A stretch of DNA of 64,000 bases from the NCBI GenBank assembly GCA_022453515.1, contig JAJNNY010000036.1, forward strand, positions 1-64,000, in the 5' to 3' direction. Below, piece by piece: positions 1-11,163 of this stretch (position 1 is the stretch's first letter; every line of letters starts with the position of its first letter). Source of the stretch: Astrocystis sublimbata. Taxonomy: Eukaryota; Ascomycota; Sordariomycetes; Xylariales; Xylariaceae. The translations under genes and the position numbers were made by a program. The notes under the pieces are model-generated. The model was given only the letters and a program-made list of their open reading frames with translations. It searched no databases and was not told the origin of the DNA.

Positions 1-398
1 AGGACGTGGCTATATCCAAGTCAACTCTCTAAGGAAAAGAACGCTGTCTAGTTAGCCTAATAATCTGCCCGTATTAGGAATTATTAACCTTTTATTAGGT
101 GATGCGTTACTGATGGAGGGTGGCAGCTGTGTCCCCCGCCTTACCGCATTTTACAGCATGGCTGTCGGCTGGAGCATGCGCTACTGCACGTGTACACATT
201 CATCTATCCATTCATTCCCATCGTCTTTTGCGCGTCACCCCTCCAACTTTTCTCCCCTCTCTCTCAACCATATTGCTCTTAGCTAGTAGATAAAACAGCT
301 CTTCTTAATTATTTGGTATTCCATCTCACCCTTTAAATCAGCATCCCTCTTATTCGGGTCCATCGTGATCATCAGCCCCCGCGATTTCTCACACCCCT
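1..398. other. Upstream region of the left NLR pseudogene
   Basis: No coding segment is seen. A pyrimidine-rich stretch at about 230-270 and 340-395 precedes the ATG at 399, like a fungal promoter and 5' leader. No telomere repeats are present at base 1. The mirror copy is 9917-10314. Confidence 0.5.
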
Positions 399-3300
399 AT
401 GGAACCTGCAGGCTTGGCAGTAGGCATCGCAGGACTCGTCGGAATCTTTAGTACTTGTCTGGATATCGTCGAGAGGTGGGACTCTTATAAAGATTTTGGA
501 GTCGAATTCGGTTCTCTTGTAGCTCGTTTTAAAGCCGACAAGATTCGATTCCGGCAGTGGGGTCAGCTCGTAGGGATTGACAAGAGCAAACATGGAGACG
601 GCTATCACAAAGCCCTCGACGACCCGTCAATTCGACGGGTAGTTGATGAGATCTTACAATCCATCAAGCATTTCGATGACGATACAGGGAATTTTCCCCC
701 TGCTTTGCGGCCCATCTCCGGTTCAGTTGATACGCTGGCCCATAGCAAGACCGTCCTTCCTAGAGGGCGTCCACAATTTGAGAAGTACCAGGGCGCAACG
801 TCACGAAAGAGTAGACTTGAATGGGCTCTGAGAGGCAAGGCGCGGTTTCTTGCACTGGTCGAATCATTTGACGCTCTGGTCCAGAAGCTATATGATCTCG
901 TTCCTCCAGACCAATTAACAGTTCCAGGCCAGATGATATTGGATGGAGGATATAGCAATCTTGCCTCTCTTAATGGTATGTCCTATAGCTAATTGCACGT
1001 TATCTCTACTCATATATTGTGATAAAAATAGGAAAAACTTCATGGCATTTTGATGTCCAAAGGATGTTGGCCGATGTTAAAAAACAGCTAGATAGTAAGA
1101 CCCTCCTCTCTCCCACATCGAATAATCATTAACCCGTTCAGATGAAACCCGCAAAGGGCTAAACGGATGGCTCGACACGCATGATTCAAAACAGATGTAT
1201 GACGACTTCGTCCGTAGGAGACTAGATGGTACTTGTGATTGGATCCTTACTCGGTCCGAGTTCCTGCAATGGCAGTTGCTTCCATAAAAAAATGCAAAAC
1301 TCTTATGGGCTCACGGGCCACCCGGATATGGAAAAACCATTCTTTGCGCAAGAATTGTTCAGCACCTAATAGCGAATTCCGGCGCGCCACTGGCATACTT
1401 CTTCTTCTCCTCAGAGCTAGAAAGCCGAGAGAATCCTTTTGCTGTCATGAGATCCTGGATCTCTCAGATTACGGCACAAAACCAAGATGCATTTAATATC
1501 GCCCAAGAGAAACTGGAGGCAACTGATGGGCGTGTTTCATCGCGAACTGACATTGAGGAGCTTTTCGAATCAATTACACAGAATATACCGGAATGTATAT
1601 TCGTTGTAGACGGCCTTGATGAGTGTGCCGCACGAGAGAATGACAGGAAACTAATTCATAGGGAGTCTCTATTAGAGTTTCTCAAGTCCCTCAGGCATAT
1701 CATCTCGAAATCGAAATCGCGGCTACTAGTTGTTAGTCGCAATGATCAGGAGATTCGAGAAGGCTTGAACAACAACAAGAATGTTCTGGAGTGTGAACTG
1801 GTTGAGTTGCAGATCCTTCCGCAGGATGTTGAATACGACGCTACCCTGTTTTCACAAAGCATTGTTGAAGACAAGCTCGCTAACAAAAGTGAAACACAAC
1901 GACGAGAACTCGCCCACAGAATGGTCGATCGATGCGAGTCGATGTTCCTAGGGATTAAATTACTGGAACCCGACCTAAAGGGTGGCAAAAATCTGAAACA
2001 ACTTCAACGACTTATTGATGAGGCGCCTAATAGACTGGATCGTATTTATGATCGCAACTGGGAAAGGATCATAAATCTCACAAATATTAGCAGATACCGG
2101 GCATTTTCGATTTTGAGGTGGGCAACATTTGCATTACGCCCGATAACTATCTACGAGGTTACTGAGGCTCTGCTTCTTGCGGACGATGATTGCGGCGCGC
2201 TGGACTACACAGAACTGCCCGACTCGATTGACGAGGTCTATATCAAGACTGAAATAATAGAACTTTGTGAGTCTCTCATTGAAGTTCGAAAGGCAGAATT
2301 AGCTTCAGGTCTGGGTCATTCGACTTTACATCTGAGCCATTTCTCAGTTAGGCAATATATTATATGTCACATGCCAGCCAGTCCTGGGGAACTCATCATA
2401 AACGAGCAGTTGCGATCTTCAAACGAGGCAATCCAGAGCAATATTCTTGCGAAAACATGCATCCATTACCTCAATTGTAGGGACGTCTGGAGAGATATAG
2501 GGCAACAAGAAAGGGTCAATTCCGGAACCCAAACCTTCCGAGGGTACGCAGCGGATTCGTGGCATAAGCACGTGAAGCAAGGAACCATCAATTCAAAAGA
2601 TGTTGCGCAACTTATTAATGCTTTCTTTTCTCCAGTAAATAAGAACTGGGAGTTCTGGAGAAAAGATAGCGAGAATGCATTACAAAGCCAGATAATACAG
2701 TATGAAGGGGAACTTTTGTTAGGGAATCCGCTATTTTACGCGTCGCTTCTCGGCTTCTCAGAGACAGTTGCTCATCTTATAGAGGAGGTAGGAATGGATG
2801 TCAACTGTGTTGACTCATCAAACCGAACAGCAATATTCGCTGCTTCCTCAAAGAGCTGGATTTCAGGAGTGATACAGCTTTTGAAGAAAGGGGCAAGTGT
2901 GAACATTGCAAGCAATGAGGGAAGGACTCCCATATATGCGGGGGCAAGTGAAGGATGCGTTAAAGTTGTGAAGCTTCTTCTTGAAAAGGGAGCCGATCTA
3001 ACTGTAGTAAACAAGGATGGATAGACACTACTAAACTCGGCTTTAAATAACGGCCATATCGAAGTGGTCAAGCTTCTTCTTAAAAAGGGAGCTAATCTAA
3101 CTGTAGTAGATAAGGATAGATAGATACTACTAAACTCGGCTTTAAATAACGGCCATATCGAAGTGGTCAAGCTTCTTTTCGAAAAGGGAGCCGATCTAAC
3201 TGTGGCAGACAAGGATGGATGGACACCCCTTATTCGAGCTTCAAGCAATGGCCACGACAAGATTGTTGGCCTATTGCTTGTACAACATAATGTAGATCCC

Positions 3301-3644
3301 CAGTCCAGCGACGTTAATGGTCGTACAGCCCTTTCTTGGGCAGCCGCCAAGGGCCACAAGACTGTGATTGAACTCCTTATTACAGATCAACGACTTGATA
3401 CTAACTCTCAAGATCATGCTGGACTTGTTCCGTTAATATGGGCTTCACAAAAGTCTCAAGACTCTACCGTAAAGCTACTTGTTCAACATGGTTGCTTCAT
3501 ACACGGGGATGATAGATATTCCTTTTCTTTTAGATCGCTATATTCATGATGCATAAGGCCTTTGAGGAGGTAGCTTCTGCCATGCATTTTGAAATTGACG
3601 ACTTCACGCTTGGACTTACGGAACTATTCAAACAGATAAATTAA
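399..3644 (+). pseudogene. HeLo-NACHT-ankyrin NOD-like receptor, broken (left copy)
   Basis: Fungal NLRs of this design act in heterokaryon incompatibility or innate-immunity-like cell death: a HeLo domain executes, NACHT oligomerises on nucleotide binding, and the repeats sense. Seen here: an N-terminal HeLo/prion-inhibition-type domain (399-975, starting MEPAGLAVGIAGL); two introns (976-1031 and 1095-1141) with clean splice sites that keep the frame; Walker A GPPGYGKT at 1315-1338; Walker B IFVVDGLDE at about 1597-1623; and ankyrin repeats from about 2690. In-frame stops break it: TAA at 1285-1287 just before Walker A, and TAG at 3022-3024 and 3121-3123, exactly one 33-codon repeat apart where neighbouring repeats have Trp. 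Near 3523 the frame slips in a T-run, and a coding-like tail ends with TAA at 3642-3644. Without these stops the domain order is complete. The HeLo assignment rests on motif resemblance. Confidence 0.88.
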
Positions 3645-3805
3645 TGCCATCATTGAGCATCACTTGACCTTACGTCCGTACCCTACTTTCCGGCCACTCA
3701 TTTTAGCCCACACCGCCTTTTACATCTCTCACTTCACACAACTACCATGTACGCAATTCTTTCTCAAAGCTTATCATATCTTCTACAGCCAAAAAGAACC
3801 TATTG

Positions 3806-4911
3806 ATGGCTCGATATACCGAAAAAGATGTTGATTCTGCAATAGCTGCAGTTAGAGCCGGCTGCAGCATTCGCAAGACCGCTCTTGAATGGGGTGTCCC
3901 TCTAGCTACCCTTCAAGATCGTATCAGCGGTTGTTCAGCTGGAAAAGAAGGCTTCAACCACCTCCAAAAGGTCGATCCTGTAACCGAAGAAAGACTGGCG
4001 CAATGGGTACTCCTTCAATCCGACCTAGGGCTTCCTCCAAGCCACGCAGAGTTACGGGAATTCGCTAGGCGCGTTCTGCAGCCCCAAGGGCTTGACGTAT
4101 CACTCGGAAAGCATTGGGTTTCCCGTTTTCTGAACAGAGATCCATCGATTCAAGTCCTTAGAAGCAGGTCTATCGATTCTCGGCGTTTAAATGGAGCAAC
4201 AACTGACATTATTCGAAGATGGTTCCAACGCCTAGCAATCCAAGCTATCAAGGCTATCAAACCGGAAAACAGACATAATATGGACGAAATCGGCATAATA
4301 GAAGGGATGGGCAAGAATGGATTGGTCCTTGGGAGGGCCCAGAAAGCCGTTATTCAGCGAAAAACACCTAGAGGGAGGACCTGGTGGTCTATTATCGAGT
4401 GCATCTCTGCTGTTGGGACCTTTTTGCCTTCTTTGGTGATTTTCAAAGGCAGTTAATTGAAACAACAGTGGTATCCTTTGGATCTCAAGCCTTTTGAAGG
4501 CTGAAAATAGGATTACAAAATAAATTAAGCAGTACACTCATTTCTGCATCTTACAAGACGAGCCACTCGTAACTACAGAATCAGACCCTATCACACCTGA
4601 ATCGGAAACGGATCCAGAACGTTAAAACCTGCTTGCACAAGTTGCGTGTGCCCCCATGCAATGCTCCGAGAAGTCATACGCATCCCAAGAAATCACTTAA
4701 CGCTGCCTTCGTTCACACGGCGCCCCCTTCAACCCTCTTTGGCAAAGGGAGAAACATAATAAGAAGCTTAGGTAGACTGGTCAAGCGGCGTGTTGAGGGG
4801 AAAAGCAGGCTGCGTAAGATAAGGCGTATTTATAGTTGTATCGGAAAGGCAGACTTAGGCAAGAAAAAAGTAGTTTCTATTCTGCCTATTTCTATCCATA
4901 CAATGTTCTAG
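3806..4911 (+). pseudogene. Fot1/pogo-type (Tc1-mariner) transposase remnant, left copy
   Basis: From ATG 3806 a 216-residue open stretch carries a psq-type helix-turn-helix (SIRKTALEWGVPLATLQDR), then a CENP-B/Tc5-like HTH region (RLAQWV, then HWVSRFLNR), then the start of the DDE domain with its first acidic motif (NMDEIGIIEG) and IFKG. TAA at 4454-4456 stops it. The next codons still resemble the family (QQWYPLDLKPFEG) before a TGA. The rest of the catalytic core, with the second and third acidic residues, is not found. A basic segment at 4633-4911 resembles the family's charged C-terminal tail. No terminal inverted repeats or target duplication were identified. It cannot be active as read. 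Confidence 0.82.
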
Positions 4912-5153
4912 ACACGCTATAATTACTATTATAAAAGCACTGCTATTGAGTATTAAGGCAACGGTAGCATAAGGATCGACGTTAGTGTATATTAATAGTT
5001 AGTACCCTGCTAGATCGTTGCGATAGCTAGGTCGCTAAGATCGCTGTACCATACTAACGCTAAATTGTATATTATAATAAACCTTGTTATTAATAAAATT
5101 CCTAAAGTAAATAATAATCTCGTTCTATAATCTAAAAGTTCTATAATATCTAG
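4912..5153. other. AT-rich, probably RIP-altered tract next to the palindrome centre
   Basis: It is rich in TATAAT and CTAGAT-like words and has no coding potential. The mirror copy is 5159-5402. Its origin, possibly decayed transposon sequence, cannot be read. Confidence 0.6.
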
Positions 5154-5158
5154 TATAT
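5154..5158. repeat. Palindrome centre (5-base spacer)
   Basis: AATATCTAG (5145-5153) faces its complement CTAGATATT (5159-5167), leaving only TATAT between the arms. The flanking 5040-5270 is strongly AT-rich with many TAG/CTA steps, as in RIP-altered fungal repeats. So short a spacer could extrude as a cruciform or hairpin. Confidence 0.9.
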
Positions 5159-5402
5159 CTAGATATTTATAGAACTTTTAGATTATAGAACGAGATTATT
5201 ATTTACTTTAGGAATTTTTATTAATAACAAGGTTTATTATAATATACAATTTAGCGTTAGTATGGTACAGCGATCTTAGCGACCTAGCTATCGCAACGAT
5301 CTAGCAGGGTACTAACTATTAATATACACTAACGTCGATCCTTATGCTACCGTTGCCTTAATACTCAATAGCAGTGCTTTTATAATAGTAATTATAGCGT
5401 GT

Positions 5403-6508
5403 CTAGAACATTGTATGGATAGAAATAGGCAGAATAGAAACTACTTTTTTCTTGCCTAAGTCTGCCTTTCCGATACAACTATAAATACGCCTTATCTTAC
5501 GCAGCCTGCTTTTCCCCTCAACACGCCGCTTGACCAGTCTACCTAAGCTTCTTATTATGTTTCTCCCTTTGCCAAAGAGGGTTGAAGGGGGCGCCGTGTG
5601 AACGAAGGCAGCGTTAAGTGATTTCTTGGGATGCGTATGACTTCTCGGAGCATTGCATGGGGGCACACGCAACTTGTGCAAGCAGGTTTTAACGTTCTGG
5701 ATCCGTTTCCGATTCAGGTGTGATAGGGTCTGATTCTGTAGTTACGAGTGGCTCGTCTTGTAAGATGCAGAAATGAGTGTACTGCTTAATTTATTTTGTA
5801 ATCCTATTTTCAGCCTTCAAAAGGCTTGAGATCCAAAGGATACCACTGTTGTTTCAATTAACTGCCTTTGAAAATCACCAAAGAAGGCAAAAAGGTCCCA
5901 ACAGCAGAGATGCACTCGATAATAGACCACCAGGTCCTCCCTCTAGGTGTTTTTCGCTGAATAACGGCTTTCTGGGCCCTCCCAAGGACCAATCCATTCT
6001 TGCCCATCCCTTCTATTATGCCGATTTCGTCCATATTATGTCTGTTTTCCGGTTTGATAGCCTTGATAGCTTGGATTGCTAGGCGTTGGAACCATCTTCG
6101 AATAATGTCAGTTGTTGCTCCATTTAAACGCCGAGAATCGATAGACCTGCTTCTAAGGACTTGAATCGATGGATCTCTGTTCAGAAAACGGGAAACCCAA
6201 TGCTTTCCGAGTGATACGTCAAGCCCTTGGGGCTGCAGAACGCGCCTAGCGAATTCCCGTAACTCTGCGTGGCTTGGAGGAAGCCCTAGGTCGGATTGAA
6301 GGAGTACCCATTGCGCCAGTCTTTCTTCGGTTACAGGATCGACCTTTTGGAGGTGGTTGAAGCCTTCTTTTCCAGCTGAACAACCGCTGATACGATCTTG
6401 AAGGGTAGCTAGAGGGACACCCCATTCAAGAGCGGTCTTGCGAATGCTGCAGCCGGCTCTAACTGCAGCTATTGCAGAATCAACATCTTTTTCGGTATAT
6501 CGAGCCAT
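5403..6508 (-). pseudogene. Fot1/pogo-type transposase remnant, right copy
   Basis: Mirror of 3806-4911, with ATG at 6506-6508 and stop TAA at 5858-5860. The translated stretches are identical to the left copy, including the premature stop and the missing catalytic centre. The transposase copies face each other across the palindrome centre. Confidence 0.82.
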
Positions 6509-6670
6509 CAATAGGTTCTTTTTGGCTGTAGAAGATATGATAAGCTTTGAGAAAGAATTGCGTACATGGTAGTTGTGTGAAGTGAGAGATGTAAAAGGCG
6601 GTGTGGGCTAAAATGAGTGGCCGGAAAGTAGGGTACGGACGTAAGGTCAAGTGATGCTCAATGATGGCAT

Positions 6671-9600
6671 TAATTTATCTGTTTGAATAGTTCCGTAAGT
6701 CCAAGCGTGAAGTCGTCAATTTCAAAATGCATGGCAGAAGCTACCTCCTCAAAGGCCTTATGCATCATGAATATAGCGATCTAAAAGAAAAAGGAATATC
6801 TATCATCCCCGTGTATGAAGCAACCATGTTGAACAAGTAGCTTTACGGTAGAGTCTTGAGACTTTTGTGAAGCCCATATTAACGGAACAAGTCCAGCATG
6901 ATCTTGAGAGTTAGTATCAAGTCGTTGATCTGTAATAAGGAGTTCAATCACAGTCTTGTGGCCCTTGGCGGCTGCCCAAGAAAGGGCTGTACGACCATTA
7001 ACGTCGCTGGACTGGGGATCTACATTATGTTGTACAAGCAATAGGCCAACAATCTTGTCGTGGCCATTGCTTGAAGCTCGAATAAGGGGTGTCCATCCAT
7101 CCTTGTCTGCCACAGTTAGATCGGCTCCCTTTTCGAAAAGAAGCTTGACCACTTCGATATGGCCGTTATTTAAAGCCGAGTTTAGTAGTATCTATCTATC
7201 CTTATCTACTACAGTTAGATTAGCTCCCTTTTTAAGAAGAAGCTTGACCACTTCGATATGGCCGTTATTTAAAGCCGAGTTTAGTAGTGTCTATCCATCC
7301 TTGTTTACTACAGTTAGATCGGCTCCCTTTTCAAGAAGAAGCTTCACAACTTTAACGCATCCTTCACTTGCCCCCGCATATATGGGAGTCCTTCCCTCAT
7401 TGCTTGCAATGTTCACACTTGCCCCTTTCTTCAAAAGCTGTATCACTCCTGAAATCCAGCTCTTTGAGGAAGCAGCGAATATTGCTGTTCGGTTTGATGA
7501 GTCAACACAGTTGACATCCATTCCTACCTCCTCTATAAGATGAGCAACTGTCTCTGAGAAGCCGAGAAGCGACGCGTAAAATAGCGGATTCCCTAACAAA
7601 AGTTCCCCTTCATACTGTATTATCTGGCTTTGTAATGCATTCTCGCTATCTTTTCTCCAGAACTCCCAGTTCTTATTTACTGGAGAAAAGAAAGCATTAA
7701 TAAGTTGCGCAACATCTTTTGAATTGATGGTTCCTTGCTTCACGTGCTTATGCCACGAATCCGCTGCGTACCCTCGGAAGGTTTGGGTTCCGGAATTGAC
7801 CCTTTCTTGTTGCCCTATATCTCTCCAGACGTCCCTACAATTGAGGTAATGGATGCATGTTTTCGCAAGAATATTGCTCTGGATTGCCTCGTTTGAAGAT
7901 CGCAACTGCTCGTTTATGATGAGTTCCCCAGGACTGGCTGGCATGTGACATATAATATATTGCCTAACTGAGAAATGGCTCAGATGTAAAGTCGAATGAC
8001 CCAGACCTGAAGCTAATTCTGCCTTTCGAACTTCAATGAGAGACTCACAAAGTTCTATTATTTCAGTCTTGATATAGACCTCGTCAATCGAGTCGGGCAG
8101 TTCTGTGTAGTCCAGCGCGCCGCAATCATCGTCCGCAAGAAGCAGAGCCTCAGTAACCTCGTAGATAGTTATCGGGCGTAATGCAAATGTTGCCCACCTC
8201 AAAATCGAAAATGCCCGGTATCTGCTAATATTTGTGAGATTTATGATCCTTTCCCAGTTGCGATCATAAATACGATCCAGTCTATTAGGCGCCTCATCAA
8301 TAAGTCGTTGAAGTTGTTTCAGATTTTTGCCACCCTTTAGGTCGGGTTCCAGTAATTTAATCCCTAGGAACATCGACTCGCATCGATCGACCATTCTGTG
8401 GGCGAGTTCTCGTCGTTGTGTTTCACTTTTGTTAGCGAGCTTGTCTTCAACAATGCTTTGTGAAAACAGGGTAGCGTCGTATTCAACATCCTGCGGAAGG
8501 ATCTGCAACTCAACCAGTTCACACTCCAGAACATTCTTGTTGTTGTTCAAGCCTTCTCGAATCTCCTGATCATTGCGACTAACAACTAGTAGCCGCGATT
8601 TCGATTTCGAGATGATATGCCTGAGGGACTTGAGAAACTCTAATAGAGACTCCCTATGAATTAGTTTCCTGTCATTCTCTCGTGCGGCACACTCATCAAG
8701 GCCGTCTACAACGAATATACATTCCGGTATATTCTGTGTAATTGATTCGAAAAGCTCCTCAATGTCAGTTCGCGATGAAACACGCCCATCAGTTGCCTCC
8801 AGTTTCTCTTGGGCGATATTAAATGCATCTTGGTTTTGTGCCGTAATCTGAGAGATCCAGGATCTCATGACAGCAAAAGGATTCTCTCGGCTTTCTAGCT
8901 CTGAGGAGAAGAAGAAGTATGCCAGTGGCGCGCCGGAATTCGCTATTAGGTGCTGAACAATTCTTGCGCAAAGAATGGTTTTTCCATATCCGGGTGGCCC
9001 GTGAGCCCATAAGAGTTTTGCATTTTTTTATGGAAGCAACTGCCATTGCAGGAACTCGGACCGAGTAAGGATCCAATCACAAGTACCATCTAGTCTCCTA
9101 CGGACGAAGTCGTCATACATCTGTTTTGAATCATGCGTGTCGAGCCATCCGTTTAGCCCTTTGCGGGTTTCATCTGAACGGGTTAATGATTATTCGATGT
9201 GGGAGAGAGGAGGGTCTTACTATCTAGCTGTTTTTTAACATCGGCCAACATCCTTTGGACATCAAAATGCCATGAAGTTTTTCCTATTTTTATCACAATA
9301 TATGAGTAGAGATAACGTGCAATTAGCTATAGGACATACCATTAAGAGAGGCAAGATTGCTATATCCTCCATCCAATATCATCTGGCCTGGAACTGTTAA
9401 TTGGTCTGGAGGAACGAGATCATATAGCTTCTGGACCAGAGCGTCAAATGATTCGACCAGTGCAAGAAACCGCGCCTTGCCTCTCAGAGCCCATTCAAGT
9501 CTACTCTTTCGTGACGTTGCGCCCTGGTACTTCTCAAATTGTGGACGCCCTCTAGGAAGGACGGTCTTGCTATGGGCCAGCGTATCAACTGAACCGGAGA

Positions 9601-9916
9601 TGGGCCGCAAAGCAGGGGGAAAATTCCCTGTATCGTCATCGAAATGCTTGATGGATTGTAAGATCTCATCAACTACCCGTCGAATTGACGGGTCGTCGAG
9701 GGCTTTGTGATAGCCGTCTCCATGTTTGCTCTTGTCAATCCCTACGAGCTGACCCCACTGCCGGAATCGAATCTTGTCGGCTTTAAAACGAGCTACAAGA
9801 GAACCGAATTCGACTCCAAAATCTTTATAAGAGTCCCACCTCTCGACGATATCCAGACAAGTACTAAAGATTCCGACGAGTCCTGCGATGCCTACTGCCA
9901 AGCCTGCAGGTTCCAT
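6671..9916 (-). pseudogene. HeLo-NACHT-ankyrin NOD-like receptor, broken (right copy)
   Basis: Mirror of the left NLR: ATG at 9914-9916, introns 9284-9339 and 9174-9220, premature TAA at 9028-9030, Walker A at 8977-9000, and TAG stops at 7291-7293 and 7192-7194. It differs at one noticed place. The T-run has five bases (6788-6792 on the plus strand as A5) instead of four, so the frame reads SFFF then TAG and stays in register with the C-terminal coding-like segment ending at 6671. This copy therefore keeps the ancestral frame better. The shared nonsense changes show that both arms come from one already broken gene. Confidence 0.88.
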
Positions 9917-10314
9917 AGGGGTGTGAGAAATCGCGGGGGCTGATGATCACGATGGACCCGAATAAGAGGGATGCTGATTTAAAGGGTGAGATGGAATACC
10001 AAATAATTAAGAAGAGCTGTTTTATCTACTAGCTAAGAGCAATATGGTTGAGAGAGAGGGGAGAAAAGTTGGAGGGGTGACGCGCAAAAGACGATGGGAA
10101 TGAATGGATAGATGAATGTGTACACGTGCAGTAGCGCATGCTCCAGCCGACAGCCATGCTGTAAAATGCGGTAAGGCGGGGGACACAGCTGCCACCCTCC
10201 ATCAGTAACGCATCACCTAATAAAAGGTTAATAATTCCTAATACGGGCAGATTATTAGGCTAACTAGACAGCGTTCTTTTCCTTAGAGAGTTGACTTGGA
10301 TATAGCCACGTCCT
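9917..10314. other. Mirror of the NLR upstream region
   Basis: Reverse complement of 1-398. No coding potential; ends at the last base whose mate is inside the window. Confidence 0.6.
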
Positions 10315-10825
10315 GAGGGAACTGTATTAGTTACAAAAAGGGATAAGGAAAGTGTATACAAAGTAAGACATGGGTGCCAGCGGTAGGGCAAAAAAAGCTG
10401 GGCCAATAAACAAATTAATTCAAGGTTGTAAGACGTCTCTCTAGTCTAGGTGGTCTTCCGAATTGCTATAGTAGAACTTAGCTAGTGTATCCCGCCCAGT
10501 TTACTGTTTCTTTCGTAGGGGCAGAATTAGCGCACGAACTACTACTTTTCCCTTCCCTTTTACGTTTTATTCTTGGAAAGGCTCCGTTTTTTCCCTGGTT
10601 AGGAAATATTTCGACTTTTTTTTAGCTTTATAAGTTGCTCGCCGCAAAAACGAAACGTACTGGTTTAGTGGCCTTATATATAGTAGATTGCATATTTCTC
10701 TAAGCCAACGAATTCCGTTAGGACCTCGGTAGTAACATACTACCCAATATAGCGATATACTTAATTAAAGGCATGGAAATAATATAAACAATATATCAAA
10801 CGCCACCCCAAAAGGGGGTTTTCCC
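10315..10825. other. Gene-free stretch beside the palindrome
   Basis: No convincing coding sequence or RNA gene was seen. There are T-runs and AT-rich patches (10550-10640 and 10740-10800). Whether it belongs to the right arm cannot be tested, because its mate would lie left of base 1. Confidence 0.5.
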
Positions 10826-11163
10826 TTTCATTCCGCCGGCCAATTACTGTTATATAATAGCTACCTGTAGTAAATGCCGTGGGGAAACATGTACTACGTG
10901 TAAAAGGGTCTCGCACGACGGGGATTGCCCGAAAGACGAGCAACTCCGATATGTCATCCAACTGGAGAGAGAGCAAGGCTGTCAACGGTGTCAGAACTGT
11001 TGGGCCATGGTCGAGTTGAACACGGGCTGCAATCATATGACGTAAGTCAGGTAACGGCATGGGGTTGAATGCAGCTTACCATCGAGAATAGTTGCCGGTG
11101 TAGACTTCAATTCTGTTATGTGTGTGGTGCCTGTTGGAAGACGTGCTATTGCGATCACTGGAA
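10826..11163 (+). pseudogene. IBR-RING2 (RBR-type) E3 ubiquitin ligase fragment
   Basis: RBR ligases pass ubiquitin through a catalytic cysteine in RING2. The reading frame from 10826 gives an FIPP-like lead-in, then an IBR zinc-binding pattern (CSKC, CTTCK, SHDGDCPKD), then RING2 with paired cysteines (CQRCQNC) and the catalytic-cysteine signature TGCNHMTC, ending FCYVCGACWKTCYCDHW. A 50-base intron (11042-11091, GTAAGT..TAG) splits TGCNHMT from the next cysteine, and splicing restores a perfect motif. No RING1 or start codon is found upstream, and the frame decays after about 11163. This is the C-terminal catalytic half only. It could be an exon of a gene too divergent to assemble by eye, but a relic is more likely. 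Confidence 0.75.

Larger units (their letters stand above)
1..5153 (+). repeat. Left arm of a giant palindrome (inverted repeat, about 5.15 kb)
   Basis: The sequence from base 1 inwards is the reverse complement of 10314 inwards. Paired coordinates sum to 10315 outside base 3523, to 10314 between there and about 5095, and to 10313 and then 10312 at the centre. Each step is one extra base in the right arm within a homopolymer. Every coding segment has an identical mirror copy except at the T-run at 3523-3526. The arm contains an NLR pseudogene, a transposase remnant and an AT-rich tract. Because the arm begins at window base 1, its true outer end is not visible. Confidence 0.97.
5159..10314 (-). 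repeat. Right arm of the giant palindrome
   Basis: Reverse complement of 1-5153, three bases longer because of homopolymer differences: T4 at 3523-3526 against A5 at 6788-6792, A4 at 5095-5098 against T5 at 5215-5219, and AA at 5145-5146 against TTT at 5166-5168 region. No substitution was noticed, although not every base was aligned. The mate of base 10315 would lie outside the window, so homology could extend further right. Confidence 0.95.

Noticed and set aside
1..10314. The inverted arms as terminal inverted repeats of a single transposon, or a telomeric hairpin
   Set aside because: There is no central cargo; the centre is a 5-base spacer and each arm carries the same genes. No telomere-type repeats are present at base 1.
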